A DNA stretch of 42,516 bases from Pseudomonadota bacterium (GTDB lineage Bacteria; Pseudomonadota; Gammaproteobacteria; Competibacterales; Competibacteraceae), in assembly GCA_030917925.1 (NCBI GenBank), contig JAUPTV010000290.1:1-42516 (forward strand), given 5' to 3'. The notes under the pieces were generated by a model. That model did no database searches. It saw nothing but the letters and a program-made list of their open reading frames with translations, and was not told the DNA's origin. Positions within the stretch are counted from its first letter, which is position 1. Each line of letters opens with the position of its first letter. Positions 24,249 to 33,202 of the stretch are shown in pieces. Both the position numbers and the translations under genes were made by a program.

Positions 24249-24739
24249 GGCAACGCGCTTCCATCGCTCGTTGGCGGAAGACCGGTGCGGGAGGAGGAAG
24301 GTGAAGCTGGTTGGGACATGATGGTGACCCGCGCTTCGGCCAGCAGTTGACCGGCGGCGCTGATCTGAATGGCGTAGATGCATTGGGCGGCTTCGCCCAG
24401 AAGGCGACGTGCGCTCACTTCCAGGGGTGCAGCGATATTGTTCAGTTCAGCGACGAACCAGCGTGCATCGCGCAAGGCCACCAGATAGCCGGGGGGCGCA
24501 ATTTTCCCGTCCGCCCTGGCGCAGAGGCCACCATGTACTGCCGCGGCCTGCGCACCATATTCGAAAGCAACGATGGCCGACAGTCGACCCTGCCGCTGCA
24601 ATGGATGGGCGGGGTCGCGGTGGGTGTTGGCGAGGCACTGGATGGAATCAATGTCCCATGTGAGGATTGAATCGAGCAGGCTCATCGCCCCAGCATGAGG
24701 GATCAGTGTCTGAAGAGGGGATTGCAACACGTCACTCAC
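24245..24739 (-). CDS. hotdog-fold dehydratase (ApeP type)
   Basis: 164 residues resembling the 3-hydroxyacyl-ACP dehydratases of aryl polyene clusters. It has IPHAGAMSLLDSI near the N-terminus, with His15 as likely catalytic base, and FEYGAQAAAVHGG about 60 residues later. It pairs with the FabZ-like enzyme at 14726-15028, so the cluster has two dehydratases, as usual for this type. The C-terminus has a low-complexity Ser/Pro tail (PASPSSSRTGLPP) not needed for the fold. It is the first gene of the long minus-strand run, 16 bases after the pentapeptide-repeat gene. Confidence 0.85.
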   Translation of the reverse strand: MSDVLQSPLQTLIPHAGAMSLLDSILTWDIDSIQCLANTHRDPAHPLQRQGRLSAIVAFEYGAQAAAVHGGLCARADGKIAPPGYLVALRDARWFVAELNNIAAPLEVSARRLLGEAAQCIYAIQISAAGQLLAEARVTIMSQPASPSSSRTGLPPTSDGSALP

Positions 24740-24755
24740 CCAACATCACCCAGCG

Positions 24756-25505
24756 TCACCGGCATTCACCCACCGCGCCCGGCGGACAGCGTTGACGGTT
24801 AATCCAGATAACACTGTCGAGTTTAGCGTCGGTAAAGCGTGCGCCGTCGATTCGTGCTTCCGCCAGCGTGGCTTGCCCCAGATCAGCGCCGGTGAAGTCT
24901 GCATTCAGCAATATTGCGCCATCCAGTCGAGCGCCCCGCAGTTGCGCACCGGTTAGCACCGCATTTTCCAGCATAGCCCGGCTCAGGGTAGCGCCACTCA
25001 GATCAGCATTCAGCAGTTGCGCATCGGTCAGATCCGCCTGCATCAGATTCGCTTGACCTAATTTAGCGCCAGTCAGGTCCGCCCGCGCCAGATTCGCCTG
25101 ATACAGATGGGCCTTGCTCAGATCAGCGTTGCGCAGATTCACCCCGGTCAACACCGCCCGCTCCAACCGTGCGCCGGTCAGACTGGCTCCGGTGAACACC
25201 GCCTGATCGCCTTGCGCCGACACCAGTCGCGCCCCGTGCAGTTGCGCCCCGGTAAAATCCGTCTTGTGCAACACCGCCCGGCCCAAATCCGCGCCGCTAA
25301 GTCGTGCGCCCTTCAGATTGGCACCGCTCAGATTGACCTGGGTCAACACCGCCTCGCGCAAATCCGCGCCCGACAAGTCCACGCCCTGCTTGTCACAGCG
25401 CCACCAGTTGACCCGCCGACCGGGTGGATCATCACAAGCCGTCCAGGCCAGCATCGGCCACTGTAGTAGCGCCAGAAGGAGCAGAAGGTGAGGGTAGGTC
25501 TTCAA
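24756..25505 (-). CDS. secreted pentapeptide-repeat protein
   Basis: About 249 residues. A signal peptide (KTYPHLLLLLALLQWPMLAWTA) is followed by a short CDD region and then about 35 to 40 A(D/N)LxX-type pentapeptides, which form a right-handed quadrilateral beta helix. A short C-terminal part has a Cys pair. Some pentapeptide proteins mimic DNA or inhibit gyrase, but a secreted one must act in the periplasm or outside, and its role is unknown. TTG at 25505 is chosen because GAGGAAG precedes it and the signal peptide follows at once. It overlaps the end of lon by 74 bases and lies just before the polyene cluster, so it may be read from the lon transcript. Confidence 0.85.
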   Translation of the reverse strand: MKTYPHLLLLLALLQWPMLAWTACDDPPGRRVNWWRCDKQGVDLSGADLREAVLTQVNLSGANLKGARLSGADLGRAVLHKTDFTGAQLHGARLVSAQGDQAVFTGASLTGARLERAVLTGVNLRNADLSKAHLYQANLARADLTGAKLGQANLMQADLTDAQLLNADLSGATLSRAMLENAVLTGAQLRGARLDGAILLNADFTGADLGQATLAEARIDGARFTDAKLDSVIWINRQRCPPGAVGECR

Positions 25506-27936
25506 TGGGGGCTTCCTCTTGGAATGCGGCGAACACCTGGTCGACCACTTGCTGAAATCGCTCAACAAAGTGGATCGTCAAGCCTTCGCGGATATGTTCG
25601 GGCAATTCCTCGAAATCGCCCCGGTTGCCTTCCGGTAACAGCAGTTCGGTAATCCCGACCCGGCGAGCGGCGATCAGTTTCTCTCGAATGCCACCCACCG
25701 GCAGCACTTGCCCGGTCAGGGTCAATTCCCCGGTCATCGCCAGTGGCCGGGCCGGTTGTTGACCTCGCGCCAGCGACAGCAGGGCGGTGGCCATGGTAAT
25801 GCCGGCGCTGGGGCCATCTTTCGGCGTCGCGCCTTCCGGGACGTGTAAATGCACGAACGCCTCATCAAAAAATTGGGGATCTGCCTGATACCTTTTCAGA
25901 TGGGCGCTCACATAACTATAGGCGATATTCGCCGATTCCTGCATGACTTCGCCCAGGCGTCCGGTCAGTTTGAATCCACGATTCTTGGTATGAATCAGAC
26001 TGGCCTCGACATTCAGCGTCGCGCCGCCCATCGCGGTCCACGCCAGACCGGTAATCACGCCCACGCCCGCCATCAGCGTTTCTCCCCGGAACGACGGCTT
26101 GCCGAGATAGCGTTCCAGATCGGAACGTTCCACGGTAATCGCGCCTTCCTCGTGATTTTCGACGATCTGCACCGCGCACTTACGGACGATCCGGCCCATC
26201 TGCTTTTCCAGATTGCGCACCCCGGCCTCGCGGGCGTAGCCTTCGATGATCTGCTGCAGCGCTTCTGCGTTGAGGATAATCCGGTCGCGTTCCATCCCGC
26301 TGCGCTCCAGCAACTTCGGCCAGAGATGATTACGGGCGATTTGCAACTTCTCCGCCGTAATGTAGCCGGACAGCCGAATGTTCTCCATACGGTCCAGCAG
26401 CGGTGCCGGAATCGTATCGAGCTGATTCGCGGTGCAGATAAATAGCACCTTGGACAGATCAAAGCGCACGTCCAGGTAATGATCGAGAAATTCGTTATTC
26501 TGTTCCGGGTCCAGAACTTCCAGCAGCGCCGAGGCGGGATCGCCCCGGTAGGATGCGCCAATCTTGTCAATTTCATCGAGCATGATGACCGGGTTGGCGG
26601 TCTTGGCGTCGCGAATGGCTTGAATGAATTTGCCGGGCAGCGCCCCGATGTAGGTTCGGCGATGGCCCTTGATTTCCGCTTCGTCGCGCATCCCACCGAC
26701 GCTGAGTCGGTAAAATTGGCGATCCAGCGCAGAGGCGACCGACCGGCCAATCGAAGTTTTGCCCACGCCCGGCGGACCGACCAGCAGAATGATGGAGCCG
26801 CCGACCTGGCCCTTGAGCGCCCCGACCGCCAGGAATTCGATGATGCGATCCTTCACATCCGCCAGCCCGTCATGGTCGCGATCCAGCACCTCGCGGGCGT
26901 GTTTTAAGTCGAGATTGTCCGTCGAATAAACACCCCAGGGCAGATCGGTCATCACGTCCAGATAATTGCGAGTCACCGCATATTCCGGGGAGCCGGTTTC
27001 CAGAATCGACAGCTTGTCCAACTCCTCATCCATGCGCTTTTTGGCCGCTTCGGGAACGTGGCGGGTTTCCAGCCGTTCGCGGAAGCGATCCACATCGGCG
27101 GTCCGGTCATCCTTGGCAATACCCAGTTCCTGCTGAATCGCCTTGAGCTGTTCGCGCAAGAAGAACTTGCGCTGGTGATCGCTCATTTTGTCTTCAACCT
27201 GCTTGCGAATCTTGGTCTGCAGTTGCGCGACTTCCAGCTCCTTTTTGATCAGCACAATGACCTTTTTCATCCGTTCCAGCACCGGCGCCGTCGCCAGAAT
27301 CTCCTGCAAATCTCCCTTGCTGGCGGTGGTCAGACTGGCAGCAAAATCGGCCAGCGGCGACGGGTCATTGGTGTTGAAGCGGTTGAGGAAGAACTTGAGT
27401 TCCTCGGAATACAGCGGATTGAGCGGAATCAGTTCCTTGAGGGTGTTAATGACCGCCAGCGAATAGGCGCGCAATTCATCGGGACCGGCCAGTTCCGTCT
27501 CTTCATTCAGATACTCGACGTGAACGTGATAGGGTGGTTGCGTGGACAGCCAGTGGCTGATGCGAAAGCGCCGCAGTCCCTGAGCAATGAATTGCAGGCG
27601 CCCCTCGTTGCGGGCCAACTGGTGCATCCGGGCCACCGTGCCAATCGGATAAAAGTCATCAGGTCCGGCGTTTTCCGCGCTGTCCGGTTTGACCAGCACC
27701 AGGCCGATGACCCGCTGATCCCGGTTGGCGGCGACTTCGATGGTCGGCAGCCAGGGTTCCTCATTCAACAGCAAGGGCAACGCCTGGGCCGGGAAGAACG
27801 GCCGTTCCGACAGCGGCAGCAGATACAGGGTGTTGGGCAAAACGTCGGCAGCGGCAACAATCGTATTGTTCGCCGAAGTCTCGTCAGGATCATCTTCGCG
27901 CAAGACTTCAGCTTCAATGGCTTCGTGGTCGGTCAT
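25432..27936 (-). CDS. lon: ATP-dependent Lon protease
   Basis: 834 residues in the order of bacterial Lon: substrate-binding N-domain, AAA+ module with Walker A GPPGVGKTS, and a C-terminal protease domain with Ser710 (KDGPSAGITMATALLS) and Lys753 (IREKLIAARR). It is the ATP-dependent protease for damaged and regulatory proteins. The N-terminal 30 or so residues are acidic and not conserved. A sigma32-like promoter lies 36 bases upstream of the ATG. Its 3' end overlaps the start of the pentapeptide-repeat gene. Confidence 0.97.
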   Translation of the reverse strand: MTDHEAIEAEVLREDDPDETSANNTIVAAADVLPNTLYLLPLSERPFFPAQALPLLLNEEPWLPTIEVAANRDQRVIGLVLVKPDSAENAGPDDFYPIGTVARMHQLARNEGRLQFIAQGLRRFRISHWLSTQPPYHVHVEYLNEETELAGPDELRAYSLAVINTLKELIPLNPLYSEELKFFLNRFNTNDPSPLADFAASLTTASKGDLQEILATAPVLERMKKVIVLIKKELEVAQLQTKIRKQVEDKMSDHQRKFFLREQLKAIQQELGIAKDDRTADVDRFRERLETRHVPEAAKKRMDEELDKLSILETGSPEYAVTRNYLDVMTDLPWGVYSTDNLDLKHAREVLDRDHDGLADVKDRIIEFLAVGALKGQVGGSIILLVGPPGVGKTSIGRSVASALDRQFYRLSVGGMRDEAEIKGHRRTYIGALPGKFIQAIRDAKTANPVIMLDEIDKIGASYRGDPASALLEVLDPEQNNEFLDHYLDVRFDLSKVLFICTANQLDTIPAPLLDRMENIRLSGYITAEKLQIARNHLWPKLLERSGMERDRIILNAEALQQIIEGYAREAGVRNLEKQMGRIVRKCAVQIVENHEEGAITVERSDLERYLGKPSFRGETLMAGVGVITGLAWTAMGGATLNVEASLIHTKNRGFKLTGRLGEVMQESANIAYSYVSAHLKRYQADPQFFDEAFVHLHVPEGATPKDGPSAGITMATALLSLARGQQPARPLAMTGELTLTGQVLPVGGIREKLIAARRVGITELLLPEGNRGDFEELPEHIREGLTIHFVERFQQVVDQVFAAFQEEAPIEDLPSPSAPSGATTVADAGLDGL

Positions 27937-27971
27937 GATGGCTCACGGGGCGGTAGCAGAGGTTATTCCCT

Positions 27972-28000
27972 AAATGCGGGCGCAACGCGGGATTGTCAAG
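27972..28000 (-). promoter_or_regulatory. sigma32-like heat-shock promoter of lon
   Basis: On the minus strand CTTGACA (28000-27994) is followed after 14 bases by CCGCATTT (27979-27972). The sigma32 consensus is CTTGAAA, 11 to 15 bases, then CCCCATNT, so each half has one mismatch. Transcription would start near 27965, about 30 bases before the lon ATG, and lon is a known heat-shock gene. The -35 half covers the stop codon of the GGDEF-EAL gene. Confidence 0.6.
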
Positions 28001-30380
28001 GGTTAGGTAAGGGCGCTGGACGACCGATGTGATAGCCCTGGGCATAATCGACCTCAATTTCATGCAGAACCGCCAGGATCTCCGCGTTCTCGACAAATTC
28101 GGCGACCACCCGCTTGCCCATGCTATGGGCGATTTCGACAACCGCCCGGACAAAGACCCGATCTTCATGATTTTGGACGATGTTGCGAATGAACGCACCG
28201 TCGATCTTGATCGAGTTCATTGGCAGTTGACGCAGATAGGCATAAGAAGCAAAGCCACTGCCGAAGTCGTCCAGGGCGAATTGACAGCCGAGTTCCTGAA
28301 TGCGGTGCATGAGCCGGGTGGCGTGTTCCAGACGGTTGATGGCGACCGTTTCGGTAATCTCCAAGGTCAGCCGCGCCGGATCGACCTCATACTGAGCGAG
28401 CAGATTTTGCATGTTTGACAACAGCGCCGGATCTTCAAGGGCGCTGGCCGACAAATTGACCGACAGTTTAATGTCCGGATATTGTTGCAGCGTCAGGATC
28501 GACTCTGCTAGCACCCAGTGATCAATGGCCTGAATCTGCCCGGTCTTTTCCGCCACGGGAATGAAACTGTTGGGATAAACCAGTTTTCCCTGTTCATCAC
28601 GCATCCGGATCAAGGCCTCCATGCGGTGTAAACTCCCGGTCGCCAGTTCCATGATCGGCTGGAAATGCAGTTCAAAGCGCTCTTCGGCCAGAGCCACGGC
28701 GATCCGCTCCGACCACCGCACCCGGCTGTCCGCCTGTTCCCGATCCTGATCCTCCGGGGCAAAGACCGACCAGCGCCGTCGGCCTTTCTCCTTGGCCCGG
28801 TACATGGCCAGATCGGCATGAGCGAGTAATTGCTCAGGTTCTACCCCGTGTTCAGGAAACAGCACGATGCCAATGCTGGCGGAAACCTGATAATGCAAAT
28901 CATGGTGATGGACGACCACCGACCGAATATGCATCTGCACCTGTTCCGCCAGCGCAATGGCTTCGGCCAGATCAGCCTGCGCCACGACCAGGGCGAATTC
29001 ATCGCCGCCCAGTCGTCCCAGGAAGCAGCACTCAGCGGCCAGTTCCGTCAGTCGTTCAGCAATCCGCTGAAGCAGCAAATCGCCTACCGGGTGACCGCTA
29101 ATGTCATTCACATCCTTGAACTGGTCCAGATCAAAGAACAGCAAAGCCCCACTGTGGTTCGCGATGCGAGCTTGCTTCACCAGTTCAGCTAACTCCTGGT
29201 TAAACCGGCGACGGTTGAGCAACTGGGTCAGGGGATCATGATCAGCCAGCCAGACCAGCTCGGCCTGAGCCTCCACACGGTCCCGTTGCAAGCGCTCCAT
29301 GCATTCGGACACATTGGCGACCGTATCGGTCATCACATCCATCTCGTCGCGCCAGGGGATCACGGTATCGCGTGTCGGCAGGTGATTACGCAGATTGGCG
29401 AACTGATCCTCGGCCAGCAAGGGCAGCACATCCGCCAGTCGCTGGAGCCGTCGAACCAAGGGCTGCATCACCAGCCACAGCAGGCTTTCGGACAGGAGCA
29501 GACCGAGGAGGCCGAGGAGAATGCTGTTTTGCGTAATCGTGGCGATGGCCTGCTGCTGTTCGGTGATGCGGTTGATTAGCAAAGCGTCTACACCGGGGGC
29601 CAGGGTGGATCGCCGGGAGATCTCGAACCACTCCCCGCCACGGGCAATGACCTGTACATGAGTATTCCCTGGCGCTGCCCATGATTCCGGAGGGACCTGG
29701 CGTAGTAGGGGTTCGATCTGCTCACGATAGGTGATGACCGGAAAACGGGGCGCTCCGGCGTGGTTGACCATGAGCGCCACATTAGCGCCCGTCAGCCCAT
29801 GAAAGGTTAACAGGGCGTCAGCGACGGAGCGGCTCAACACCAGCGCCCCATGCGAAGAACCGCGCCATAACAGGGGCGACGCCAGATACTGATAGCAGTC
29901 CGGTTTGCAGGACAACAGCTTGGCGGTTTGCTCCGGGGCGTTCTGTAACTCTTCGCTCAATTCCCCAGGGAGGGTCGGTGCCTGGTCTGGCCATAACAGT
30001 AAGGGCCGAGCCTCTGGCCTGATCCAGTGGACTGAACGAATATCCCATTCCAGATCGAGCATAAAACCACTGTTCTGATCGAGCGCCCCTTGCAGACGCG
30101 CTTCAAGATGCGGTTCAGACGGGGCCACTCCCAGGAGCGGTACGATACTGGCGAGCCGCGCCATTTGCTGATAACCATCCTCCAGCAACGCCTGAAGCTG
30201 CCGCGCCTGCTGATCCCGGACTTGCGCCTGTTGCTGTTCAAACTGATCCGCAGATTGATGGTAGGCCAGCCAGGCCAGCGAAGCATTAACCAGAATCAAT
30301 ACGACACTGAGGGCGATCAGCGCTTTCCAGCGCAAACTGAGATAGCGCGCCGGTGAGTGGGGTAGAGCGCTTGTAGCCAT
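27996..30380 (-). CDS. membrane GGDEF-EAL cyclic-di-GMP enzyme
   Basis: About 794 residues. A membrane segment follows the N-terminus (ALIALSVVLILVNASLAWLAY), then a periplasmic domain of about 230 residues and a second membrane segment (SILLGLLGLLLSESLLWL). A HAMP-like linker leads to a GGDEF domain (RLGGDEFAL, residues about 458-462) and an EAL domain (EALIRMRDE, from about 588). The GGDEF motif and the EAL-domain catalytic residues (NLSASALED, EITET, DDFGSGFASY, KIDG) are all present, so both synthesis and breakdown of cyclic-di-GMP are possible. It is the last gene of the two-module operon of binding proteins and barrels, 11 bases after the second barrel gene. Confidence 0.92.
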   Translation of the reverse strand: MATSALPHSPARYLSLRWKALIALSVVLILVNASLAWLAYHQSADQFEQQQAQVRDQQARQLQALLEDGYQQMARLASIVPLLGVAPSEPHLEARLQGALDQNSGFMLDLEWDIRSVHWIRPEARPLLLWPDQAPTLPGELSEELQNAPEQTAKLLSCKPDCYQYLASPLLWRGSSHGALVLSRSVADALLTFHGLTGANVALMVNHAGAPRFPVITYREQIEPLLRQVPPESWAAPGNTHVQVIARGGEWFEISRRSTLAPGVDALLINRITEQQQAIATITQNSILLGLLGLLLSESLLWLVMQPLVRRLQRLADVLPLLAEDQFANLRNHLPTRDTVIPWRDEMDVMTDTVANVSECMERLQRDRVEAQAELVWLADHDPLTQLLNRRRFNQELAELVKQARIANHSGALLFFDLDQFKDVNDISGHPVGDLLLQRIAERLTELAAECCFLGRLGGDEFALVVAQADLAEAIALAEQVQMHIRSVVVHHHDLHYQVSASIGIVLFPEHGVEPEQLLAHADLAMYRAKEKGRRRWSVFAPEDQDREQADSRVRWSERIAVALAEERFELHFQPIMELATGSLHRMEALIRMRDEQGKLVYPNSFIPVAEKTGQIQAIDHWVLAESILTLQQYPDIKLSVNLSASALEDPALLSNMQNLLAQYEVDPARLTLEITETVAINRLEHATRLMHRIQELGCQFALDDFGSGFASYAYLRQLPMNSIKIDGAFIRNIVQNHEDRVFVRAVVEIAHSMGKRVVAEFVENAEILAVLHEIEVDYAQGYHIGRPAPLPNP

Positions 30381-30391
30381 GGTGTCGGCCT

Positions 30392-31573
30392 TTAGAAACG
30401 GAAGGCGGCCTGGATGGCGAACAGGTTCCAATCTTCCTGTAATTCACTGAAATCCGGGTTTTCCCGGGCTGACAGGATGAAAGTTCCGTGATGGCGCTGA
30501 TATTCAGCCCGCATCATCCACTGTTGATTGATGTCCCAGCGCAGGCCCGTCGTCCAGATTTTGGAGAAGGTATTGAAAGGCGGGATCAAGCCACCGGTGA
30601 TCGCGGAAGTCTTGGTCCCATCCCGGTCGTCCGGGTTTGCATACGCCTCATAACGCAGCAAGGCTTCAAGCTCCGGGCGAAGGCGGTAGGTGCCCTGAAG
30701 ATAATAGCTTTCCACAGTCGCCTTGGTGTAGGGGAACAATATATTCCGCCATTCAATGGGTTCGTAAACATACTCGGCAGATAGCGTCCAATCCTCGGCG
30801 TTGTACTGGAGCGATGCGATCCCATAAAAGAGTTCTACCGTCCCGGCGTTCAGCGGCGATCCTGGCCCCGGATGGAGTTGCAACTCAAGGGCCATACCGC
30901 TAAGTCCGAACTTGAACCGCTCGTTCGGTGTGGCGTACCACAGGCTGAACAGCGCCGCCGGGTCTTTTTGTTTAAATTCGCCCTCGAAGCGGTAACTGAG
31001 TGGGAGATAGGTCCATTTGGCATTTTCATCAACGACCGACTGCCCCCCGCCAGCAGTGAACGAGATCGCGCCCTGATCACCGCGCCACTCGCCATAGAGC
31101 ATCAGGCCATCGGTAGACAGTAACTGGTTGCGGATTTTGTCGAAATACACCACCTGCGGCAGGAAAATTCCGGGGTGGGTGAACGGTACATCACGGGTTT
31201 CGTTATAAAGCCCCAGGGGATTTTTGATGCGCCCGAGACGAACCCCCCAGCGCTGCTCCACTGAAGATGCAAAGGTGAGATCCGCCAGCCCATAATCCAG
31301 CGCTGGGGCACCGTCATACAGGTCGCCGGCCCGCCGTGATAGTAATTGACCGGCTAACAGAATTTGCGGACTGACGGGCAGTGAGGCGTTAATGCCGATT
31401 TCCGTGAACGCGAAAGACGTGTCAGGACTGTCGCCAAAAAAGCGGTTGTCGCTGGTTTTGATGACTGCCTGACTGGCGAAGCCGTGAACTTGCAAGCCGT
31501 CCCAGAAGGAATCTTCCGCCCAGGCATCGAATCCGCCAAGCATCAAGAAAAAAGCCACGAGTAGTCGGTGCAT
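30392..31573 (-). CDS. porin-like outer membrane beta-barrel protein (copy 2)
   Basis: 393 residues with a signal peptide (HRLLVAFFLMLGGFDAWA) and alternating aromatic beta-strand patterns. It ends in a C-terminal Phe (IQAAFRF), the signal for outer membrane insertion. It is a paralogue of the gene at 32011-33201: the N-terminal 130 residues and the C-terminal 60 are nearly the same, and the middle differs strongly. The ATG at 31573 is chosen from the signal peptide. It follows the small binding-protein gene with a 1-base gap. Transport specificity cannot be inferred. Confidence 0.8.
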   Translation of the reverse strand: MHRLLVAFFLMLGGFDAWAEDSFWDGLQVHGFASQAVIKTSDNRFFGDSPDTSFAFTEIGINASLPVSPQILLAGQLLSRRAGDLYDGAPALDYGLADLTFASSVEQRWGVRLGRIKNPLGLYNETRDVPFTHPGIFLPQVVYFDKIRNQLLSTDGLMLYGEWRGDQGAISFTAGGGQSVVDENAKWTYLPLSYRFEGEFKQKDPAALFSLWYATPNERFKFGLSGMALELQLHPGPGSPLNAGTVELFYGIASLQYNAEDWTLSAEYVYEPIEWRNILFPYTKATVESYYLQGTYRLRPELEALLRYEAYANPDDRDGTKTSAITGGLIPPFNTFSKIWTTGLRWDINQQWMMRAEYQRHHGTFILSARENPDFSELQEDWNLFAIQAAFRF

Positions 31574-31574
31574 G

Positions 31575-32000
31575 TCAGCGGACCTCCAGGATACGAATTT
31601 GGGGATGATTCGCCCCGGATTCCACATAGCCGATGCCTCCGGGCGTCGCTGCCACCTGCTCGATCATTTCCTGCTCGGTCGCCACGATGACCGGTGCCCG
31701 TCCCGTTCCCGAAAAGATCTGTCGATCCCAGACCTGCCGCAACTGGTAGGGAAACAAACCCAGAACGCTTTTGGTAAATTGACGATGCGTCGGGTGGTTA
31801 TCGGGAAATACAAACACCTTGACCGGTAGGCGATTTTCCCAAGACAGCAACCGCATGGTGAAGCAGAGTCGAGCTGAATTCCGGCTGATCGGCTGATGGG
31901 GCGTAGCGCGGTTGACGATCAGTTCCTGGGCCGTGAGCGTCAATGACCAAAACATCAGAGCCAGGCTGGCAAAGAGCAGGGTCCAATGACGTCGGTTCAT
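31575..32000 (-). CDS. small periplasmic phosphate-binding-like protein (copy 2)
   Basis: 141 residues with a signal peptide (NRRHWTLLFASLALMFWSLTLTAQ) and a PBP-like (PstS-type) domain in short form, about half the usual size. Shared features with phosphate-type binding proteins include W.NRLPVKVFVFP, FTKSVLGLFPYQLRQVWDRQIFSGTG and the C-terminal PGGIGYV. It is about 80% identical by eye to the gene at 33203-33676. It is followed 1 base later by a barrel gene, and the pair is duplicated. It may bind a ligand and report to the GGDEF-EAL protein; the ligand is unknown. Confidence 0.75.
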   Translation of the reverse strand: MNRRHWTLLFASLALMFWSLTLTAQELIVNRATPHQPISRNSARLCFTMRLLSWENRLPVKVFVFPDNHPTHRQFTKSVLGLFPYQLRQVWDRQIFSGTGRAPVIVATEQEMIEQVAATPGGIGYVESGANHPQIRILEVR

Positions 32001-32010
32001 AACATGGCGC

Positions 32011-33201
32011 TTAGAAGCGGAACACGGCTTGAACCGCCCACAGATTCCAGTCTGCCTGTGGTTGACCGGGATCGGGGTTTTCTTTGGATGACAGAATGAA
32101 GGTTCCCTGATGGCGTTGATATTCAGCCCGCACCATCCAGTGCTGATCAATATCCCAGCGCAGGCCGGCAGTCCAGATTTTGGAGAAGCTATTGAAGGGC
32201 GGGATAGCGCCGCCGGTCATGGCTGAAGACTGCACGCCATCCCGATCATTCCGGTCGGCGTAGCCTTCCTCATAGCGCAACAGCAGTTGCAGGTCAGGCC
32301 GGAGTCGATAAGCACCCTGCAAGTAATAACTCTCTGCCGTAACGTCGCGATCAGGCGAGAATGGACTTTGGTAATCGCGCCATTTGATCGGTTCGCCGGC
32401 GTACTCGGCGGTGAGCGTCCAGTCCTCCGCGCCATACTGGAAGGACACGATCCAGAAAAAGAGGTCGGTGGTTCCGGCGCTCAGTGGCGAGTACTGACCC
32501 GGCTCAAACTGCATGGAGACCAACGCGCCACTGACCCCCAGTTGCAAGCGCTCTTCGGGCGTCGTGTACCAGAATCTGAATAGTCCAGCGACGCCATCCG
32601 GTTCGAGTTCACCGCCGAAGTCATTGCCAAGGAAGGCCCAGGCCACATTGTCATCGATGACCGACTGACCACCGCCCAGGGTGAGCGATAGCGTACCCCG
32701 ATCATCGTGGTACGACTCCCCGTAAAACATCAGGCCGTCGGTAGATAGCATCAGGTTACGAACTTTGTCGTAATAAATGACCTGCGGCAGGAAAATCCCT
32801 GGACGGGTGAAGGGAACATCGCGGGTCTCGTTGTAAATCCCCAGGGAATTTTTGATGCGGCCCAGGCGAACACCCCAGCGCTGCTCGGCAGAAGAGGCGA
32901 AGGTCATATCAGCTAATCCATAATCCAGCGTCGGCGTACCGTCATACATATCGCCGGCCCGCCGCGCCAATAGTTGACCGGCCAGGAGGATTTGGGGATT
33001 GACCGGCAGTGAGGCGTTAATGCCGATTTCTGTGAAATCGAAGGAGGTATCGGGGCTGTCGCCGAAAAAGCGATTGTCGCTGGTTTTGATGACGGCCTGG
33101 CTAGCGAAGCCGTGAACCTGCAAGTTGTCCCAGAAGGATTCCTCACTATATGCGTTTAATGAGCACAGTATTAAGGGCAGGGTTATCGCCAGTCGGTGCA
33201 T
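32011..33201 (-). CDS. porin-like outer membrane beta-barrel protein (copy 1)
   Basis: 396 residues with a signal peptide (HRLAITLPLILCSLNAYS) and a C-terminal Phe (VQAVFRF). Paralogue of 30392-31573, with which it shares almost the whole first 130 residues (for example VHGFASQAVIKTSDNRFFGD) and the last 60. The central part, probably surface loops and barrel strands, diverges. It lies 1 base after the stop of the binding protein copy 1 and 10 bases before the start of copy 2, so all four genes are probably one transcript. Confidence 0.8.
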   Translation of the reverse strand: MHRLAITLPLILCSLNAYSEESFWDNLQVHGFASQAVIKTSDNRFFGDSPDTSFDFTEIGINASLPVNPQILLAGQLLARRAGDMYDGTPTLDYGLADMTFASSAEQRWGVRLGRIKNSLGIYNETRDVPFTRPGIFLPQVIYYDKVRNLMLSTDGLMFYGESYHDDRGTLSLTLGGGQSVIDDNVAWAFLGNDFGGELEPDGVAGLFRFWYTTPEERLQLGVSGALVSMQFEPGQYSPLSAGTTDLFFWIVSFQYGAEDWTLTAEYAGEPIKWRDYQSPFSPDRDVTAESYYLQGAYRLRPDLQLLLRYEEGYADRNDRDGVQSSAMTGGAIPPFNSFSKIWTAGLRWDIDQHWMVRAEYQRHQGTFILSSKENPDPGQPQADWNLWAVQAVFRF

Positions 33202-33202
33202 G

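Noticed and set aside
24868-25400. Repeat array or CRISPR-like pattern
   Set aside because: The periodic bases are codons of the pentapeptide repeats, with no equal direct repeats or spacers.
27058-28032. 324-codon open frame on the + strand opposite lon
   Set aside because: A shadow of lon, rich in Gln/Arg/His, with no recognisable domain.
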